From: Adiantum capillus-veneris
Taxonomy: Eukaryota > Streptophyta > Polypodiopsida > Polypodiales > Pteridaceae
Length of the DNA: 64,000 bases
NCBI GenBank assembly: GCA_014529385.2
Contig: CM043957.1
Coordinates: 82,989,881-83,053,880 of the forward strand
Reading direction: 5' to 3'
In this document: piece by piece, positions 8,729 through 21,299 of the stretch
Numbering within the stretch: position 1 is the stretch's first letter
How the letters are laid out: each line of letters starts with the position of its first letter
Position numbers and translations under genes: made by a program
The notes under the pieces: model-generated
The model's input: only the letters and a program-made list of their open reading frames with translations
Told to the model about the DNA's origin: nothing
Databases searched by the model: none

Positions 8729-11700
8729 ATGGCCTTCCCTAATTTTTATGGTAAGCCTGGGGAGGTTGCTCCAGACTTTTTGGATAATTTGGAAATGGCC
8801 TTTCTGGTATCGGGAAGGGATGACGAAGCTATTAAGTTAAGGGCCTTTCCTTTGGTCTTGAGGGAAGGTGCAAAATTATGGTATCAAACTTTGGCACCTG
8901 AAGAAAGAAGAGACTGGGAGTCCTTAAAGATGGCCTTCATCGAAGAATTTCGCCGCCATGAGCCTCCAGAGGAGATATAGAGACAGCTCTTAGAGCTACG
9001 CCAAACATCACCCAATGACTATAGAAGCTATGAAGGAAAGTTTTCCAACCTGTGGGAGAAATGGTGTGCATCACTAGGTGAAGGAGAAAGGGCGCCAGAA
9101 TGCCTAAAGAAGGACTGTTTCCTGGCAGGGCTTTACCCCATCCTTCGAGAAAAGGTAAAAGGTAAATTCCCAGATACCTTTGATAAAGCTATGACTTATG
9201 CAAGGGAGAAGGATAGGAAGTTAAAATTCCAAGCTCAACTACAAGGGGGAATGGAGCCTCCACCGCTAGCTCAACCTACGGCAAGGGTAGTAGCAGGGAT
9301 AGGAGCAACAGACCAAGAGTCCTCTCAACAAGAATTACTTCAACAAATCACCAATCAACTAGAGAGCCTGTCCATCAATCTGGTTCAAGGTGTAAGGGCT
9401 CCCCAGCCAGGAAATGAACGAAATAGACAAGAAGGACAAAGGCAAGCACATGAGTACATTTGCTACAACTGTGGAGAGGTAGGTCACGACATGTATTATT
9501 GCCCCCATCCACGACGCTATCAAGGAAATGGTAATCAAAGACGGCCTCCTCGCCAGCAAGTCACTCCTCCTCGAGCTAGGCCACTAAATGGACAAAATGC
9601 ACAGGTGGCTCCACCAATCCAAATATTGAGACCCCCTCCTCCACCACCACAAGCACCAGCAGAGATCCCTCCACTACCATCGGGAGGGGAGGACAGGGCT
9701 GTCTCTGTCATAAGTCTTGACAATGGTAAGGATAAAGGGAAAGAAAAAATGAAGGAAGCTGTTGCCATGCCAATAAAGAGAGTTAGGAGACAAAGAACTG
9801 ATGAAATGGAAGCTTCAGAGCCGGATAAAGGGAATGAGGGTTCCTCCCAAGTGATAGGAGACAAGAAAAGGAAGAGTAGGTCAAGGAGGCACATAGGAGT
9901 AGAAGACTTTCCACTTGGGGTAGGATCCATACCTTACGACCTGGTAGCAGATGTGAGTAAGCAAGGACCAAAGATTTCATGGCAGCAACTCCTCCACCTT
10001 TCCCCAAAGATGCGTAGAACCTGGTCTAAGATGGTCAGCACCAGGAGGGCTAAGGCAAAGTCAGTTGGGTCTATTAGTGCAAGAGGCATGAAGGATATCG
10101 TGCCAGTCATTGATGTAGAGATTAAGAGTCAGCGAGTCTCCAATGTGTACGTAGATGGTGGAGCCGAGATTTGTGTTATGACAGAGAAATTAATGCACAG
10201 GTTGGGTTTGGAAGTAAATGAGCAAACTTCCTTACAAGCTAAGATGGCAAATAATATAAGGGTGGCTTGTGTGGGAAAGGTTAATGGAGTGAAGGTTTCA
10301 GCTTTTGGTGTGGCAATCTCAATTGATGCTTATGTGATCCCAACTAAGGGGGAGGGCTATCCGCTAATCCTTGGAAGACCTTGGCTTATGGCTATGAAAG
10401 CTAGGCAAGATTGGGAGAGAGGTTCCCTTGAGTTGCGACCAAATCATAAGGTAGGTGGCAAGCAACAAAAAATTGTGTATGACATGAAGCAGGGTAGACA
10501 ACAAGACCTAGAGATGGAGACTTCTATGGATGAATGGAGCACAAGCAGCTGCTCTTCATCTGAGGATGAGTCATCTGAGGAGGATGCTAGCTCTTTGGAA
10601 GTCATGGGTATAATACTGCGAAACCCAGAAGGAGAAGGTGGTCAAGACTCTCTAAACAAGGAAGAAGCCACAGGCTTAGAGGAGATGCTAGCTAAGGACC
10701 TACTAGAAGAAGAGAGAGAACCCTATTTGCAGGTACTAAAGAAGCATGCTGGCCTCTTTATAACTGATTACGAGCACATTAAAGGAGTGACGGTAACCCA
10801 GCACCATATCCAATTAAGGGAAGGTGCCAAACCAGTGGTGCAAAGGCTAAGGAGATTAGGGCTAGTGCAACAAGATGCACTCTTAAAAGAAGTAAAAAGA
10901 TTACTCAAGGCAGGATTTATCTACCCAGTGGAAGATTCTGGGTGGGTGTCTCCAGTTGTGGTAGCACCAAAGAAAAATGGGAAGTGGAGGGTATGTGTGG
11001 ATTACAAGCCTCTAAACGCAGCCACAAAAAGGGACCATTTTCCTTTGCCTTTTCAAGATGAAATACTAAATGAAGTGGCTGGTCATGAAAGGTACACAGT
11101 GTGTGATGGGTACTCAGGCTACTTCCAAATCAGAATTGCAGATGAAGACCAAAGAAAGACTACCTTCATAACACCTTGGGGGTGTTTTGCTTATAGAGTT
11201 ATGCCTTTTGGTTTAACTAATGCCCCAGCTACTTTCCAGAGGTTTATGAACTTGGTGTTTCAACCTTACTTTGGTAAGTCCATACGAGTCTTCATTGATG
11301 ATTTTTGCATTTACAGCTCTAGGGAAGTACATCTGTCCAAGGTTGATGAAGGTTTCACCCGTCTGGCCCAATTGGGTGGGCAATTGAATAAAGACAAGTG
11401 CCACATAGGTGAGAGCAAGGTCACTCTACTAGGCCATGTTGTGTCTCAAGATGGTATTGAGGCTGACCGTGAAAAGGTAAAGACATTGTTAGCTTTACCT
11501 TCTTCAAACGTGAAGCAACTAGTCTCCTTCATTCAAAAGGTTCGCTACATGGGACGATTCATACATCTCCTTTCTCAGGCAATCTATCCTTTGCAGCAGC
11601 TCACTAAACACACTACATTGACATGGAGTGAGGAGGGTGAAAGGTGCTTTCAAGAAGTTAAAACCATTTTGAGCTCATTGCCTGTCGTCCTACAACCCAC

Positions 11701-13921
11701 ATGGGGTGAATTATTCTATGTAAATCCTAGTGTAGGTCCAGAAGCTCTAGGAGCTGTCTTGATGCAAAAAGACCCAAAAACATCTCTCATGAGACCACTC
11801 TACTTCTCTAGTAGAGTGATGACAGCTGCTGAAAAGGGTTTCAGCGCAACTGAGCAATTGGTGCTAGCTCTTAAGTTTGCAGTGGAGAAGTTTCGGGCTT
11901 ACTTACTTCCGAGACAATTTGTGGTGATCACAACTGAGGAGGTTTTTCCATATGCCCTACAACACATGGAATTGTCTCAAAGAATAGCAAAGTGGGTGGT
12001 GCAGCTTCAAGAGTTTGACTACACACTACAAGTAGAGGATTCCACCCGTGCTTGTTTGGCAGATGTCCTCACACAAAGGTGTTATGAGAAGGCCAAGAAA
12101 GAGGCACCTAGTAAGGTACCACCTATTCCGGAGCCTGAAGTTCTACTGGGAGCACACAGTCTGTATTTTGATGGGGCTTACAAGAGGACCAAAGACAAGG
12201 CATCAGCAGGCATAGTAATATTAGGTCCAGAGAAGGAGAAGATCTTTGCAAAAGGGTTTCATTTAAAAGAGGTTCATTCTAACAATGAGGCAGAGTACCA
12301 TGCCCTTGTTTTAGGGTTGCAATGTTGTCTTTCTCAGGGCATCACAAAGCTAAATGTTTTTGGTGACTCCATGTTGATTGTTAAGAAAATGGTTGGTGTA
12401 TGGGCCTGTAAAAATGACAAATTGTCTGTTAAGATGAGGGAAGCAAAGGCCTTGTTGAAGGGTTTTAAAGAAGTTCGAGTGCACTTTGTACCTAGAGATC
12501 AAAATCGAGAAGCAGATGCCTTAGCGGGTGAAGAACTACAAACTCTCATAGTAGGTGCTATCCTTGTGAAAAGTCCTTTATACCAGGGAAAGGAGGAGCT
12601 ACATGATTTACTTTACTTTCTTGAGCATTGTGAAACACCCTCTGGTATGAGTAAAAGTGAACGTAGGTGGTTGGCAAAAAAGGCTACCAGCTATAGCTTA
12701 GTGAATGAGGACTTGTATTGTAGAGGGAAAGATGCTGTCTTAAGGAGAGTTCCTGCATCCCAAGAGATAAAGGATATTTTGTTTAGTTGTCATGAAGGTG
12801 TGTGTGGTGGCCACTTTGCACAAGAGATTACTAGCAGAAAGATTTTACAAGCAGGGTTCACGTGGCCAAGCCTCCATCGAGATGTACAACATTGGTGCCG
12901 CACATGTGAGGTTTGCCAAAAAGCTGGACCAAGGCGTCTTACCCATGAAAATCAGCATCCAATCAAAACCTATGGTCCATTTGAAAAATGGGGGATAGAT
13001 GCAATAGGGCCACTACCTTGCACTCAATCAGGGAAGGAATACATCATTATGGGGGTGGAGTACATGACCAGATGGGCAGAAGCTCGTCCCACAAAGCGCA
13101 TCACAGCCAAGGACGTGAGTGATTTCATTTTTGAATGCCTTTGTTGCCGTTTTGGCACACCTTTGGAGATTCTCTCGGATAGGGGACCGGGATTTCGAGC
13201 TGATTTAGTCGGGCAATTGATGAGCAAGTTAAAAATCAAGCGCAGGCACTCTACACCATACTACCCTCAGTGCAATGGTCTTGTGGAAAAGGTAAATGGT
13301 CTTATATGTAAAATCATCACTAAGCAAGTGCATTTACATCCTAAGGCATGGGACAAACACCTAGATGCAGCACTTTGGGCCTACAGAACATCCTTTAAAA
13401 CATCCTTGGGGTATACACCTTTTCACTTGGTTTACGGGCAAGAGGCACTATTGCCTATAGAAGTGGAGCTAGCGAGCCTCCGAGTTCTAAAAGCACATCA
13501 AGAGGATAGTCAAGAGAAGCAGGTGGAAGGAAGAATCATCGATTTGGAGAGGTTAGGGCTAGATCGAGAGTCAGCAGTGAAGTACTATGCAGCCCAAGCA
13601 GAGAAGAAACGAAAGAAGTTCAATCGCAACCTTGTCAAGAAAGGTATCAAGGAAGGTTCTTTAGTGCTCAGATACGACAATCGCTTTGATCGCAGGAAGG
13701 ATGGTAAGTTCTTGCTTAAGTGGGAAGGCCCTTTTGTAGTGATACAGAGGTTCTCAAATGGTAGTTACCAACTAGGTGACCTAGATGGTAAGGTACATCA
13801 GACCCCGGTAAATGGTTGGCGATTGAAGGCCTACCAATGTCGTCTTTCACAGCCATATGCTGGTGAAATCAATGCTAAGGATGGTTCAGAGGAGAGCTCA
13901 TCATATTCGAGCTCCAACTAA
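8729..13921 (+). pseudogene. Tat-1 gag-pol polyprotein, one in-frame TAG
   Basis: The frame runs from the gag ATG at 8729 to 13921 with a single interruption, TAG at 8978-8980 (codon 84). Beyond it 1647 codons stay open. Gag starts MAFPNFYGKPGEVAPDFL and has the knuckle CYNCGEVGHDMYYC (9461-9502). The protease site reads YVDGGAEICVM, Asp at 10154, with Gly where Ser/Thr is usual. The reverse transcriptase has CVDYKPLN, GYSGYFQI and FIDD (11291-11302). RNase H follows, then the archaeal-type RNase H (LYFDGAYKR, Asp at 12170; SNNEAEY). Integrase has an H-H-C-C finger and D-D-35-E with Asp at 12998 and 13178 and Glu at 13286. No chromodomain is seen. The stop may be a recent mutation or an inefficient terminator. 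Confidence 0.9.
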
Positions 13922-14238
13922 GGTAACAATCATGTACATAGTCGTTTCAAAAAAAAAAAAGGGAAAAAAAGAGAAGAAAAAAAGAAAAAATGCTACCAGT
14001 GAAAGCGGATATTGACAATGGATGGGGTATGGCTTTCAAGGGTCTAGGAGACCAGTTGTTAGTCACGGATGGATACAATTATTCATCAGAAAGGACTAAA
14101 CAGGGTGCATCAGCCAAGAAAGCAGTAACATGGCAAATTCAATTGGTACCAGGTGGGTAAGTATTCAAGAGAACCCTATTGTAGCACAACCTACAGCTAG
14201 AGGCATCAAATACCTCTAGCTTAAGGGGGAGGGCTATA
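13922..14238 (+). other. Tat-1 3' untranslated segment with A-rich run
   Basis: No open frame of note. An A-rich stretch at 13950-13990 is followed by ordinary sequence and, at 14222-14234, the purine tract TTAAGGGGGAGGG next to the 3' LTR, the expected primer for plus-strand DNA synthesis. Confidence 0.7.
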
Positions 14239-15747
14239 TGATGCATGGTTTTTAGGACCCCTTCGGAAGATGCAATAAAGGCACAGTCAGTTGTTGGGGA
14301 GATGAAGATACTCTAGTCCAAGGGATCTCGAAAGAGAAGAAAAATCTACTTCACAAGCACCAAAGAGTAAAAAGTGCCATGGACAGAAGATACGTGGGAA
14401 CGAGCTCTTATGCATGCCTACAACCTATATCTTACAGAATAGCCCATTCTAGGTGTGAATTTCTAGTGAAATTTACACGAGGATGTTCGTGTGGACTCTC
14501 AGCACAGCATACTCCGTTTTCACTTTTTTACCGACAGTAAATATTTTTTACCTACAGTAAATATTTTTCACCTACATGGTAAATACAAATCACTTTTTAC
14601 CTACAATAACTTTTTTTACCCATGGTAAATATTTTTTACTGCACCATAAGTATTTGGTAGGTAACAGTTCACTGTTACTAGAAGCAGTGATTGGGCATCA
14701 ACAATGCAGTTACAGGAGGAGAAAAGGGGAAAATCTTATGGTAAAGGTGAGTCAACATGGATAAAGACTTTTGAGTTGAAAAGAGACATGCTGATTTTTT
14801 CAAAGAACACGTGTCAAAAGAAGCCATGGTTGAGGATTTTTTGAGAATTTGATATTCAGGAGGACCCAGCTGCCACCTCCCCCCCGCAGGTCCCCCCCTG
14901 ACATGTGCAGAACCTCCAGTTTCAACAACCACCTTACCTGCTCTTAAATGCTGGTCAAGGCCTTATCCCCATGTGTCACAATCCGAAAAATCAGCATTCA
15001 CCCTCCCCTCTCACATCACTCTAGAGAATATCTTGATGGTGACATATCAGGTGACCTCAATCTGTTGACCACCCTAAGCAAAAAGTAACCCCAATCAGCG
15101 GATTTAAGCATGTTTATCCCTAATCCTAAACCCTCTCAGAAACCTATATAAGGAGGCCTTCTCTCACTCAAAACCAACACTTCACCCACTTCACCAAGCA
15201 ACGAAGCTATGACGACATTGCTCACAACGAGGAGCTATGGATGGAGCTCTACTCTCTCTCCCTCTCTCTCTCCCTCTAGTATGCTACATTACTAGCCCTA
15301 AAACCTAAATAAGGAGTCTTCTCTCATGCTCCATGGCCACCATCCTCGCCATCATTCTCTAAGGTATTGATGTGTTGCTAGTAGGATCATACCTACTTGC
15401 TGGGTTGATTGTTTTTGACAAGGGATTATGCCATCCTTGGCCTGCTTCTCTATATCCTTGTTATGTATGATCAGATGCCGTTGTATTGTTATGCTAATGT
15501 CTTGTGTATATATATGCTACATAAGGTCCCTAAGCTTCGCTTCTATGTGTTTTGCCATATGTTTTGATGCCATCATAATGCCAGAAGTCTCACTTGCCTA
15601 TGTGCACTATGTGTGAGGCCCCTAAACCTTTAATTTAGGGTGGTGCCCCCTTTGTTTTGTTCTTTGCTTGTTTGCATGAGGCGTGGTTTGTGGAGTGTGC
15701 ACGAGTACAGAGGCCACCCGATTGCACTGCTCTTTTTCCCGCTATCA
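14239..15747 (+). repeat. Tat-1 3' LTR
   Basis: It starts TGATGCATGG and ends CCCGCTATCA. It is about 99% identical to the 5' copy; differences include GGCGCAG/GGCACAG near the start and CCTCTTAATTT/CCTTTAATTT near the end. It is followed by the AAATC target copy and then chromovirus A coding sequence. Confidence 0.92.
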
Positions 15748-15752
15748 AAATC

Positions 15753-17806
15753 TTCATGAACTAAGAAGCTTTATAGGTACGTGTGCATACTATAGACGCT
15801 TCATAGAAAAATTCTCACAAATTGCGGGACCATTACATGACCTAACAAAGAAAAGCGTTAGGTATACATGGTCTGCTAAGGAGAACAATGCTTTCGAAAA
15901 TCTTAAAGAAAAGCTTATCTCTCAACCTGTGCTTACACTACCGGATCGCCCAAAACCATTTGAGGTCCAATGTGATGCTTGTGGTGATTGCCTTGGAGCT
16001 GTTTTGCTCCAAGAAGGGCACACCATAGGCTATGAGAGTCTAAGGCTCGACCCTGTTGAGCAAGCTCTAGGCAAATATGAAAAGGAACTCCTTGTAGTTC
16101 TACATGCCTTAGACTCATGGAAGCACTATTTATTGGGGACTCCTTTCATTCTGCGAATGGATCACCAAAGTCTTAAGTACTTTATGACGCAGACCAAGCT
16201 CTCCGACAAACAAATGAGGTGGGAAAATTTCCTTTTGCAATTTCATTTTCATATTGCTCACATTGCTGGCAAGCATAATCAAGTAGCTGATGCACTCTCA
16301 AGACGGCCGAGAGTGAATGCGCTTTCCATAGCAACTCACAATGATCTATCTTCAATGATAGATGAGTATGCTATTGATCCCGATTTTAGAGATGTGATTT
16401 CAGCCCTTGCATTAGGGAAGAAAGACGAACCATTTACTTAACAAGATGGTTATCTTCTCTATGGCAATAGACTATGCGTTACTAACTCACTACGTGAGAA
16501 AGTAATGTATGAATCTCATGCTCCACCTTATGCGGGGCATAGAGGGATTCAGTCTACCTTAAAGGGAATTGAAACATATTTCTATTGGCCTACCATGAAA
16601 GTGAACATACAAGAGTATGTTTCTAAATGTGTGGTATGCCAAAAGGCAAAATTTGATAGAGGGAAGCAACTTGGATTGCTTCAACCCTTGCCAATCCCTA
16701 ATTCACCATGGGAGAGCATATCCATGGATTTTATCTTTGGATTGCCTAAGTCTATCCATGGGAATACGGGAATATGGACGATAGTAGACACGTTCAGTAA
16801 ACAAGCTCATTTTATACCTGTCAAAAAGACTATCAAAGCCCATCAAATGGACACCCTCTTCATTTCACAAATTTTCAAGTACCATGGCTTGCCAATGTCC
16901 ATAGGGTCGGATAGAGATCCTAGAATGACCAGTAATTTTTGGAAGGGTCTCTTTGAGAATTTAGGGACAAGGCTAAACTTCTCTTCGGCCTATCATCCAC
17001 AAACGGATAGCCAAAGTGAAATAGCTAACCTAACAATTCTCGATCTACTAAAATCCTATGTAACGGAAGTAGATCAAAGATCCCAATGGGAGAAGTACTT
17101 ACCCTTAGTGGAGTATGCTTACAATAACATTGTACATACTTCCACGGGAAAAGCACCTTTTGAGGTAATTGAGGGGAGATCAAAAAGTCCCTTGCTACTT
17201 AAGGTACATGGGCAGATCTTCGCTGCAGATGAGTATAGCCGAGACCTACAAGAATCCTTTCAAAAGATTAAGGATGCTATCTCTATCTCACAGCAAAGGC
17301 AAAAGGCTGCTGCTGACAAGCACAGAAGAGCCCAAGCCTTTAAAGAAAATGATTGGGTCTTATTAAAGTTTCCCAAGGCTCGATTAAGGCACACGACGGG
17401 CAAGAATCCTACGGGACACCAAAAGTACTATGCTAAACTAGAAAAAAGGTACTATGGTCCCTTCCAGATTCTTAGGCCAATCAATGAGATGGCCTATCAA
17501 CTCAAGTTGCCCAATCATTGGCTCATACACAATGCTTTCCATGTGAGCCTATTAAAGCCTTACAAAGGAGAGCCACCTCAAGAACCAACTATTGAAGACC
17601 CACCGGAGATCGAGGACCAAGAGGAGGTGCTGCAGCCCGAGTCCATTCTCCGACATGAAGACAAGGTATTAAGAGGCGGTAAGACTATTCGACGATATCT
17701 TATTAATTTTAAGAATTATCCTTTTGAAGATGCTAGATGGATGCAAGGCATACAATTAAAGGATAACCTAAACCTTGTCAATGCTTACAATGCTTCCCAA
17801 GAGTAA
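15753..17806 (+). pseudogene. Chromovirus A pol, second part: RNase H, integrase, chromodomain
   Basis: It continues the reverse transcriptase (LHELRSFIGTCAYYRRFI), then RNase H (FEVQCDACGDCLGAVLLQ, KYEKELLVVLHAL), then the integrase finger (H..H at HAPPYAGH, CVVC at about 16630) and catalytic core (SMDFIFGLP, GSDRDPRM, QSEIANL). The final 50 or so residues (SILRHEDKVLRGGKTIRRYL to YN) form a chromodomain that in this group targets integration to chromatin. One in-frame TAA at 16439-16441 splits it; the context suggests a single-base change from TTA (Leu). Otherwise the 684-codon stretch is open, better kept than the 5' half. Confidence 0.88.
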
Positions 17807-18164
17807 GCAAATGTACAAAATTTTAAAAAATGAACAAAGTTTTTTTTGTCTTATAAGACTCTCTTTTTCTTTATTGTGCACAAAAATGAAGTAGTATGCA
17901 TGCTTAGATCAAGTTTGCGGAGACGACGTCTCCCAAACACCAAGTAGAGCTTGTCACTCTACTATGGAAGACTGATAGGACTAATGTGCAGACATGCTTG
18001 CGGCAGCCTCAGGCTCTCAAGCGCCAAATGGAATAGTCATCCATTGTGGAATGATGTCGTAGGGTAACATAGGGATCCTCTACCCGCTAAGAAAGGACTC
18101 ATGGATATGCTTTATCTTCTCTACACCATAGTCGAGGACGACTATGATTTCAAGACAGAGGTAT
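17807..18164 (+). other. Chromovirus A 3' untranslated segment
   Basis: Noncoding DNA between the pol stop and the 3' LTR. It ends with AAGACAGAGGTAT directly before the LTR, a plausible but weak purine-rich plus-strand primer. Confidence 0.6.
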
Positions 18165-19115
18165 TGTCATAATAATCAATATCTAATTCTCCTAAATGAT
18201 TTTCTCATATTAAACTGATCATTTAATGTGGGGAAGTGCCAGGGGAGAAAAAGTTAGAATATTGGTTAAGCTAGCAGACCAGCCACTGTACGGATCCAAA
18301 GGAGGGAAAATAGGGATCCAAAAGAGCCATGTGCAACAATGGGCTAAAAAGACCCTAAGGTTCAGCCCATTAAGACTTCCAAAATGCTAAGGTTCCAAAA
18401 TTCAAAGGTTGTGTCCAAAGCTCATGTGTGAAGAAAGAGAAGACTATCTCTTCCCAAGCTTTAATGGAGAGCTCATCACCTACTCCAAGCTTGTGAGATA
18501 GAAGCCTACATCGACACACTCTTGGCATGGGGATGCAAATCCAACCAAGAGCCAAGCTTCAATGCATGCTCATCTCCTCTACCAAGCTAATTACTAAGCT
18601 AAGCTATGTGAATATGAGTGATTATGTGAGGAGATGTACATCTTTCTCGTAAGATACTCCTTCTTCCTCTCAATCTACTCTCATACCCTGCTAGCTCTCA
18701 CCATCTTCGGAGGTGTGTGAGGTCTTGGGTCTGAGACCGGGGATAATTAATGCTGTGTTTGCTAAGTGTTTTGCTTAGTGCATGAAGCTTTCATCTTCAT
18801 TGCACTAGCTAGTCTTGAAGGAACACAAAGAATTGTATTGTACAATGTCTCTCTTGATGGGAGAAACCACAATACAAAGCCTTTTGGAGGGGGGACCGGC
18901 TCCATGCAAATCCGGTCCTCAATTGTTGTCAATAGCTTAATTTCTCTCTCTTTTGAAAGTATTTTTTATGCTATCTAACTAGGTGTTATGCTTTTTGTTG
19001 CTCTCTCCACCCAAGCACTCTTGTAATTCTCATTAGGAATTTATTCTAATGAAATGCCCACTATGTTCATGCTAATTTCCGCTACACACAAGTTTTTAGT
19101 CCATTAAATGTTACA
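18165..19115 (+). repeat. Chromovirus A 3' LTR
   Basis: It starts TGTCATAATAATC and ends AATGTTACA. It aligns with the 5' LTR of chromovirus B at both ends and in blocks such as CATATTAAACTGATCATTTA (18208) and a GGGGGGACCGGCT-type block near 18890, but is 951 bp against 1833 bp in B, which carries internal tandem expansions. No 5' LTR partner exists in the window. Confidence 0.8.
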
Positions 19116-21250
19116 GTTGCAATCTCAGAGCCTATCCTAGAAAGTAGCCGGAGGTACTCTCTCTTCATGTTAGGGAAGCATATCGAAATGGGCAGATGCG
19201 CCTCCTCGACAGAGCATCGGTAGTTGGAACAAAGCCATGGTGCCACTATAAAAGATAATCTCTGGCTGCTTGATGGTCAAGGGACTCATCACAAAATGAC
19301 CTTGGATGCCATCTCAAAAGTCTCAAACTCAATTTGATGATAGCCGCGCTTGAGCAACTGAACATTGATTATCTTTGCCACCTCTGCTAAAAGGCAGGCC
19401 TAGAGTAGATCACGCACCTCCCCTCTACTAGGTCGGGTGTTGATAATCTTGCAGATAACAATGACGGCTTGAAGGCATGCCACCTTTTCTTCTAAGCTTG
19501 CTTGCTCTATTGACGAAAGAACAAGTCGGATGGTGGGTTCTGCGGAGTTGGGTGAGGGGGCTTCAGTTGAGTCCCTCTATGGCGGAGCAGAATCCTCCAT
19601 CTATGTCTACTGCTATGACATCGACCAAGGCCGGGAAGAGAGCGGATAAGGAGAGTCGCAAGGCGGAAAGGGGTCCTCCAACTCCTCCAATGGAGAAGAA
19701 GGAAGAGCAGCATGATGAGAGCGCTAGAAGGCAGGGGACTGGAGAGGGGTGGGGAAAAGGGTGGGGCGGATTGGAGGGCAGCACATAGAGCTGAGTCAGC
19801 ACATAGGCACAGTAGGCAGGAGGGGGATGAAGTTATGAAAGTGGGAGAGGGTTCAGTGGTGGCAAGCAGGCAGCAACAACGAGCACAATTTGCATCGTCA
19901 ATTTCCCACAAGAGAAGCATCATATACCAAATGTAAACAAAATTCAATGAACCTAAGTAGACACCTGAGAGGAAGATCCTTCTGTTAGTTCTATGATGTG
20001 AAGAGAGGGGAAATTCCATAGCAAACAAAAAATAAGCATCAACCAAAATATTTTCCATCCATTTTTTAAAGTATCAAATACATTCCTCACCCTCTCATAC
20101 TTTCTTTCTTGGCAGACAAATGTGAAGACAACACAAGGCTAAGTGAGGGATAGAAATCCTTCACCTTTATAAAGGAAGGGGAAAAAAAGCCACCACCATA
20201 TTCATATTCCATTTCTCATGTGTAGCAAGCTAAGTGATAGAAGTAACCCATTCCATTTCAAAAGGTCCTTGCAGGTAGGCATGGACATCCATAGCCATGG
20301 AAAAACAAACGACTTTTTGTGATGTAGACTCGTGTGTAAATACCAAGATCAAAGTAGACGCTATGAAGATCCCATGCCTTTTAGAGCCAAGGAACCCTTT
20401 GTAAAAGAAAAAGTTGTAAGTAATCCGTGCAATCCCCGACATGCCAGGAGATGCATCAACAAAGATTTCAGTAAAGGGATGGGAAACAATGAGGAAAACA
20501 CAACCTGCGACTCACTAGGAGAATAGAGAGTGAAAAGAGTCAAGGCTTGTCCTCGGGGATGGCCCATGCAATAATAAGATAGGTGGATCATAAAGCGTAA
20601 GTCCCTTTGTTTGCCAACCTGCCCCAAGGGAGAGATTATGGGGGTTGATTTTTATGGCTCATCTCGAGGGTTTTTTTAGGAGTGCTTTAGAAGCAAAGGA
20701 GGGAAAAAAAGGTCCGTTTATGATTACAGTGCCCAAAACTACTTAAGGTAGGAGGCGTCATGTCAAAGCATTGTTGTGCCATAACTATAGTGTAGAAATA
20801 TTAGGAAATTATAACCGAAACTCTTGTAGAGCAAAAGACTCCCCTCTTCTCTTATAAAGACTCTATATTAAAGTAGAAGTATTAAGGCAGGAAGCATTAT
20901 TATGGGGCATTTTAGGTGGAAACATGGATAAGCCAGAAGGCATCAACAAGACATTGGGATCAAGCAGAGGTTTATATAGGTCCAAAAATTTCAGTAGCAT
21001 GCAAGTATGGTACTAGTCCAAACTTTTAGAAGGGACAAATCCATACTAGAGTATTCATGAGTAGAAACTAAAAGTCCCTCAATTAAGGAAACTAACCGCA
21101 AAGTCTAACATGAAAAGTAGTGTCATGAGGACAATATGACTCCAAAATGGAAGTTTTAAAAAAATTAACAAGTCAAGCAACTATATCAAGGTTTAAACTA
21201 GAGGCAAAAATAAGTTAGTCTTGAGCTATGGGCACTATTAATAGCCTCAA
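19116..21250. other. Unassigned region, possible LINE ORF1 trace
   Basis: No gene is supported. Open frames at 19477-20058 on both strands are long only because of GA/GC-rich composition. On the minus strand at about 19440-19130 the reading KRGYHQIEFETFEMASK followed by MSPLTIKQPEI weakly recalls the DUF4283 domain of LINE ORF1, but stops and shifts are frequent. The stretch 20640-21250 holds nothing I can identify. Confidence 0.3.
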
Positions 21251-21251
21251 T

Positions 21252-21268
21252 ATGTGTGTGTGTGTGTT

Positions 21269-21293
<25 letters not shown>
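21252..21293. repeat. (TG)8 plus (AG)12 compound microsatellite
   Basis: A TG run at 21252-21267 is followed after two bases by an AG run at 21269-21293. Confidence 0.9.

Positions 21294-21299
<6 letters not shown>

Larger units (their letters stand above)
5932..15747 (+). mobile_element. Tat-1: nearly complete Tat-type Ty3/gypsy LTR retrotransposon with two RNase H domains
   Basis: The element is 9.8 kb. It has LTRs of 1509 bp each, a leader with extra open frames, a gag-pol frame with one in-frame stop, a purine-rich tract, and a 3' LTR. The pol order is protease, reverse transcriptase, RNase H, second (archaeal-type) RNase H, integrase. A second RNase H before integrase is a known hallmark of the plant Tat lineage (Ogre/Retand relatives). 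By eye the two LTRs differ at roughly 14 positions plus two single-base indels, about 99% identity, so insertion is recent compared with its decayed host element. Confidence 0.93.
4418..19115 (+). mobile_element. Chromovirus A (Ty3/gypsy), 5'-truncated and split by Tat-1
   Basis: Order on the plus strand is gag CCHC, protease, reverse transcriptase, [Tat-1 insertion 5932-15747], RNase H, integrase, chromodomain, 3' LTR. The 5' LTR, leader and most of gag are missing. The chromodomain at the end of pol and the domain order place it among plant chromoviruses. Chromovirus B at 56.9-63.2 kb is the same family: both share PPYRVS.AQQEEIM, the LRLHVQSY segment and LTR sequence. Frameshifts and one in-frame TAA at 16439-16441 make it non-coding as it stands. 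Confidence 0.9.

Noticed and set aside
13922-13995. Poly(A) tail of a retroposed gene after Tat-1 pol
   Set aside because: The A-rich run is internal to Tat-1, before its purine tract and LTR, and no target duplication surrounds it.
19477-20058. Overlapping 100-180 codon ORFs on both strands
   Set aside because: Biased composition opens both strands; no domain, no splice-compatible continuation.
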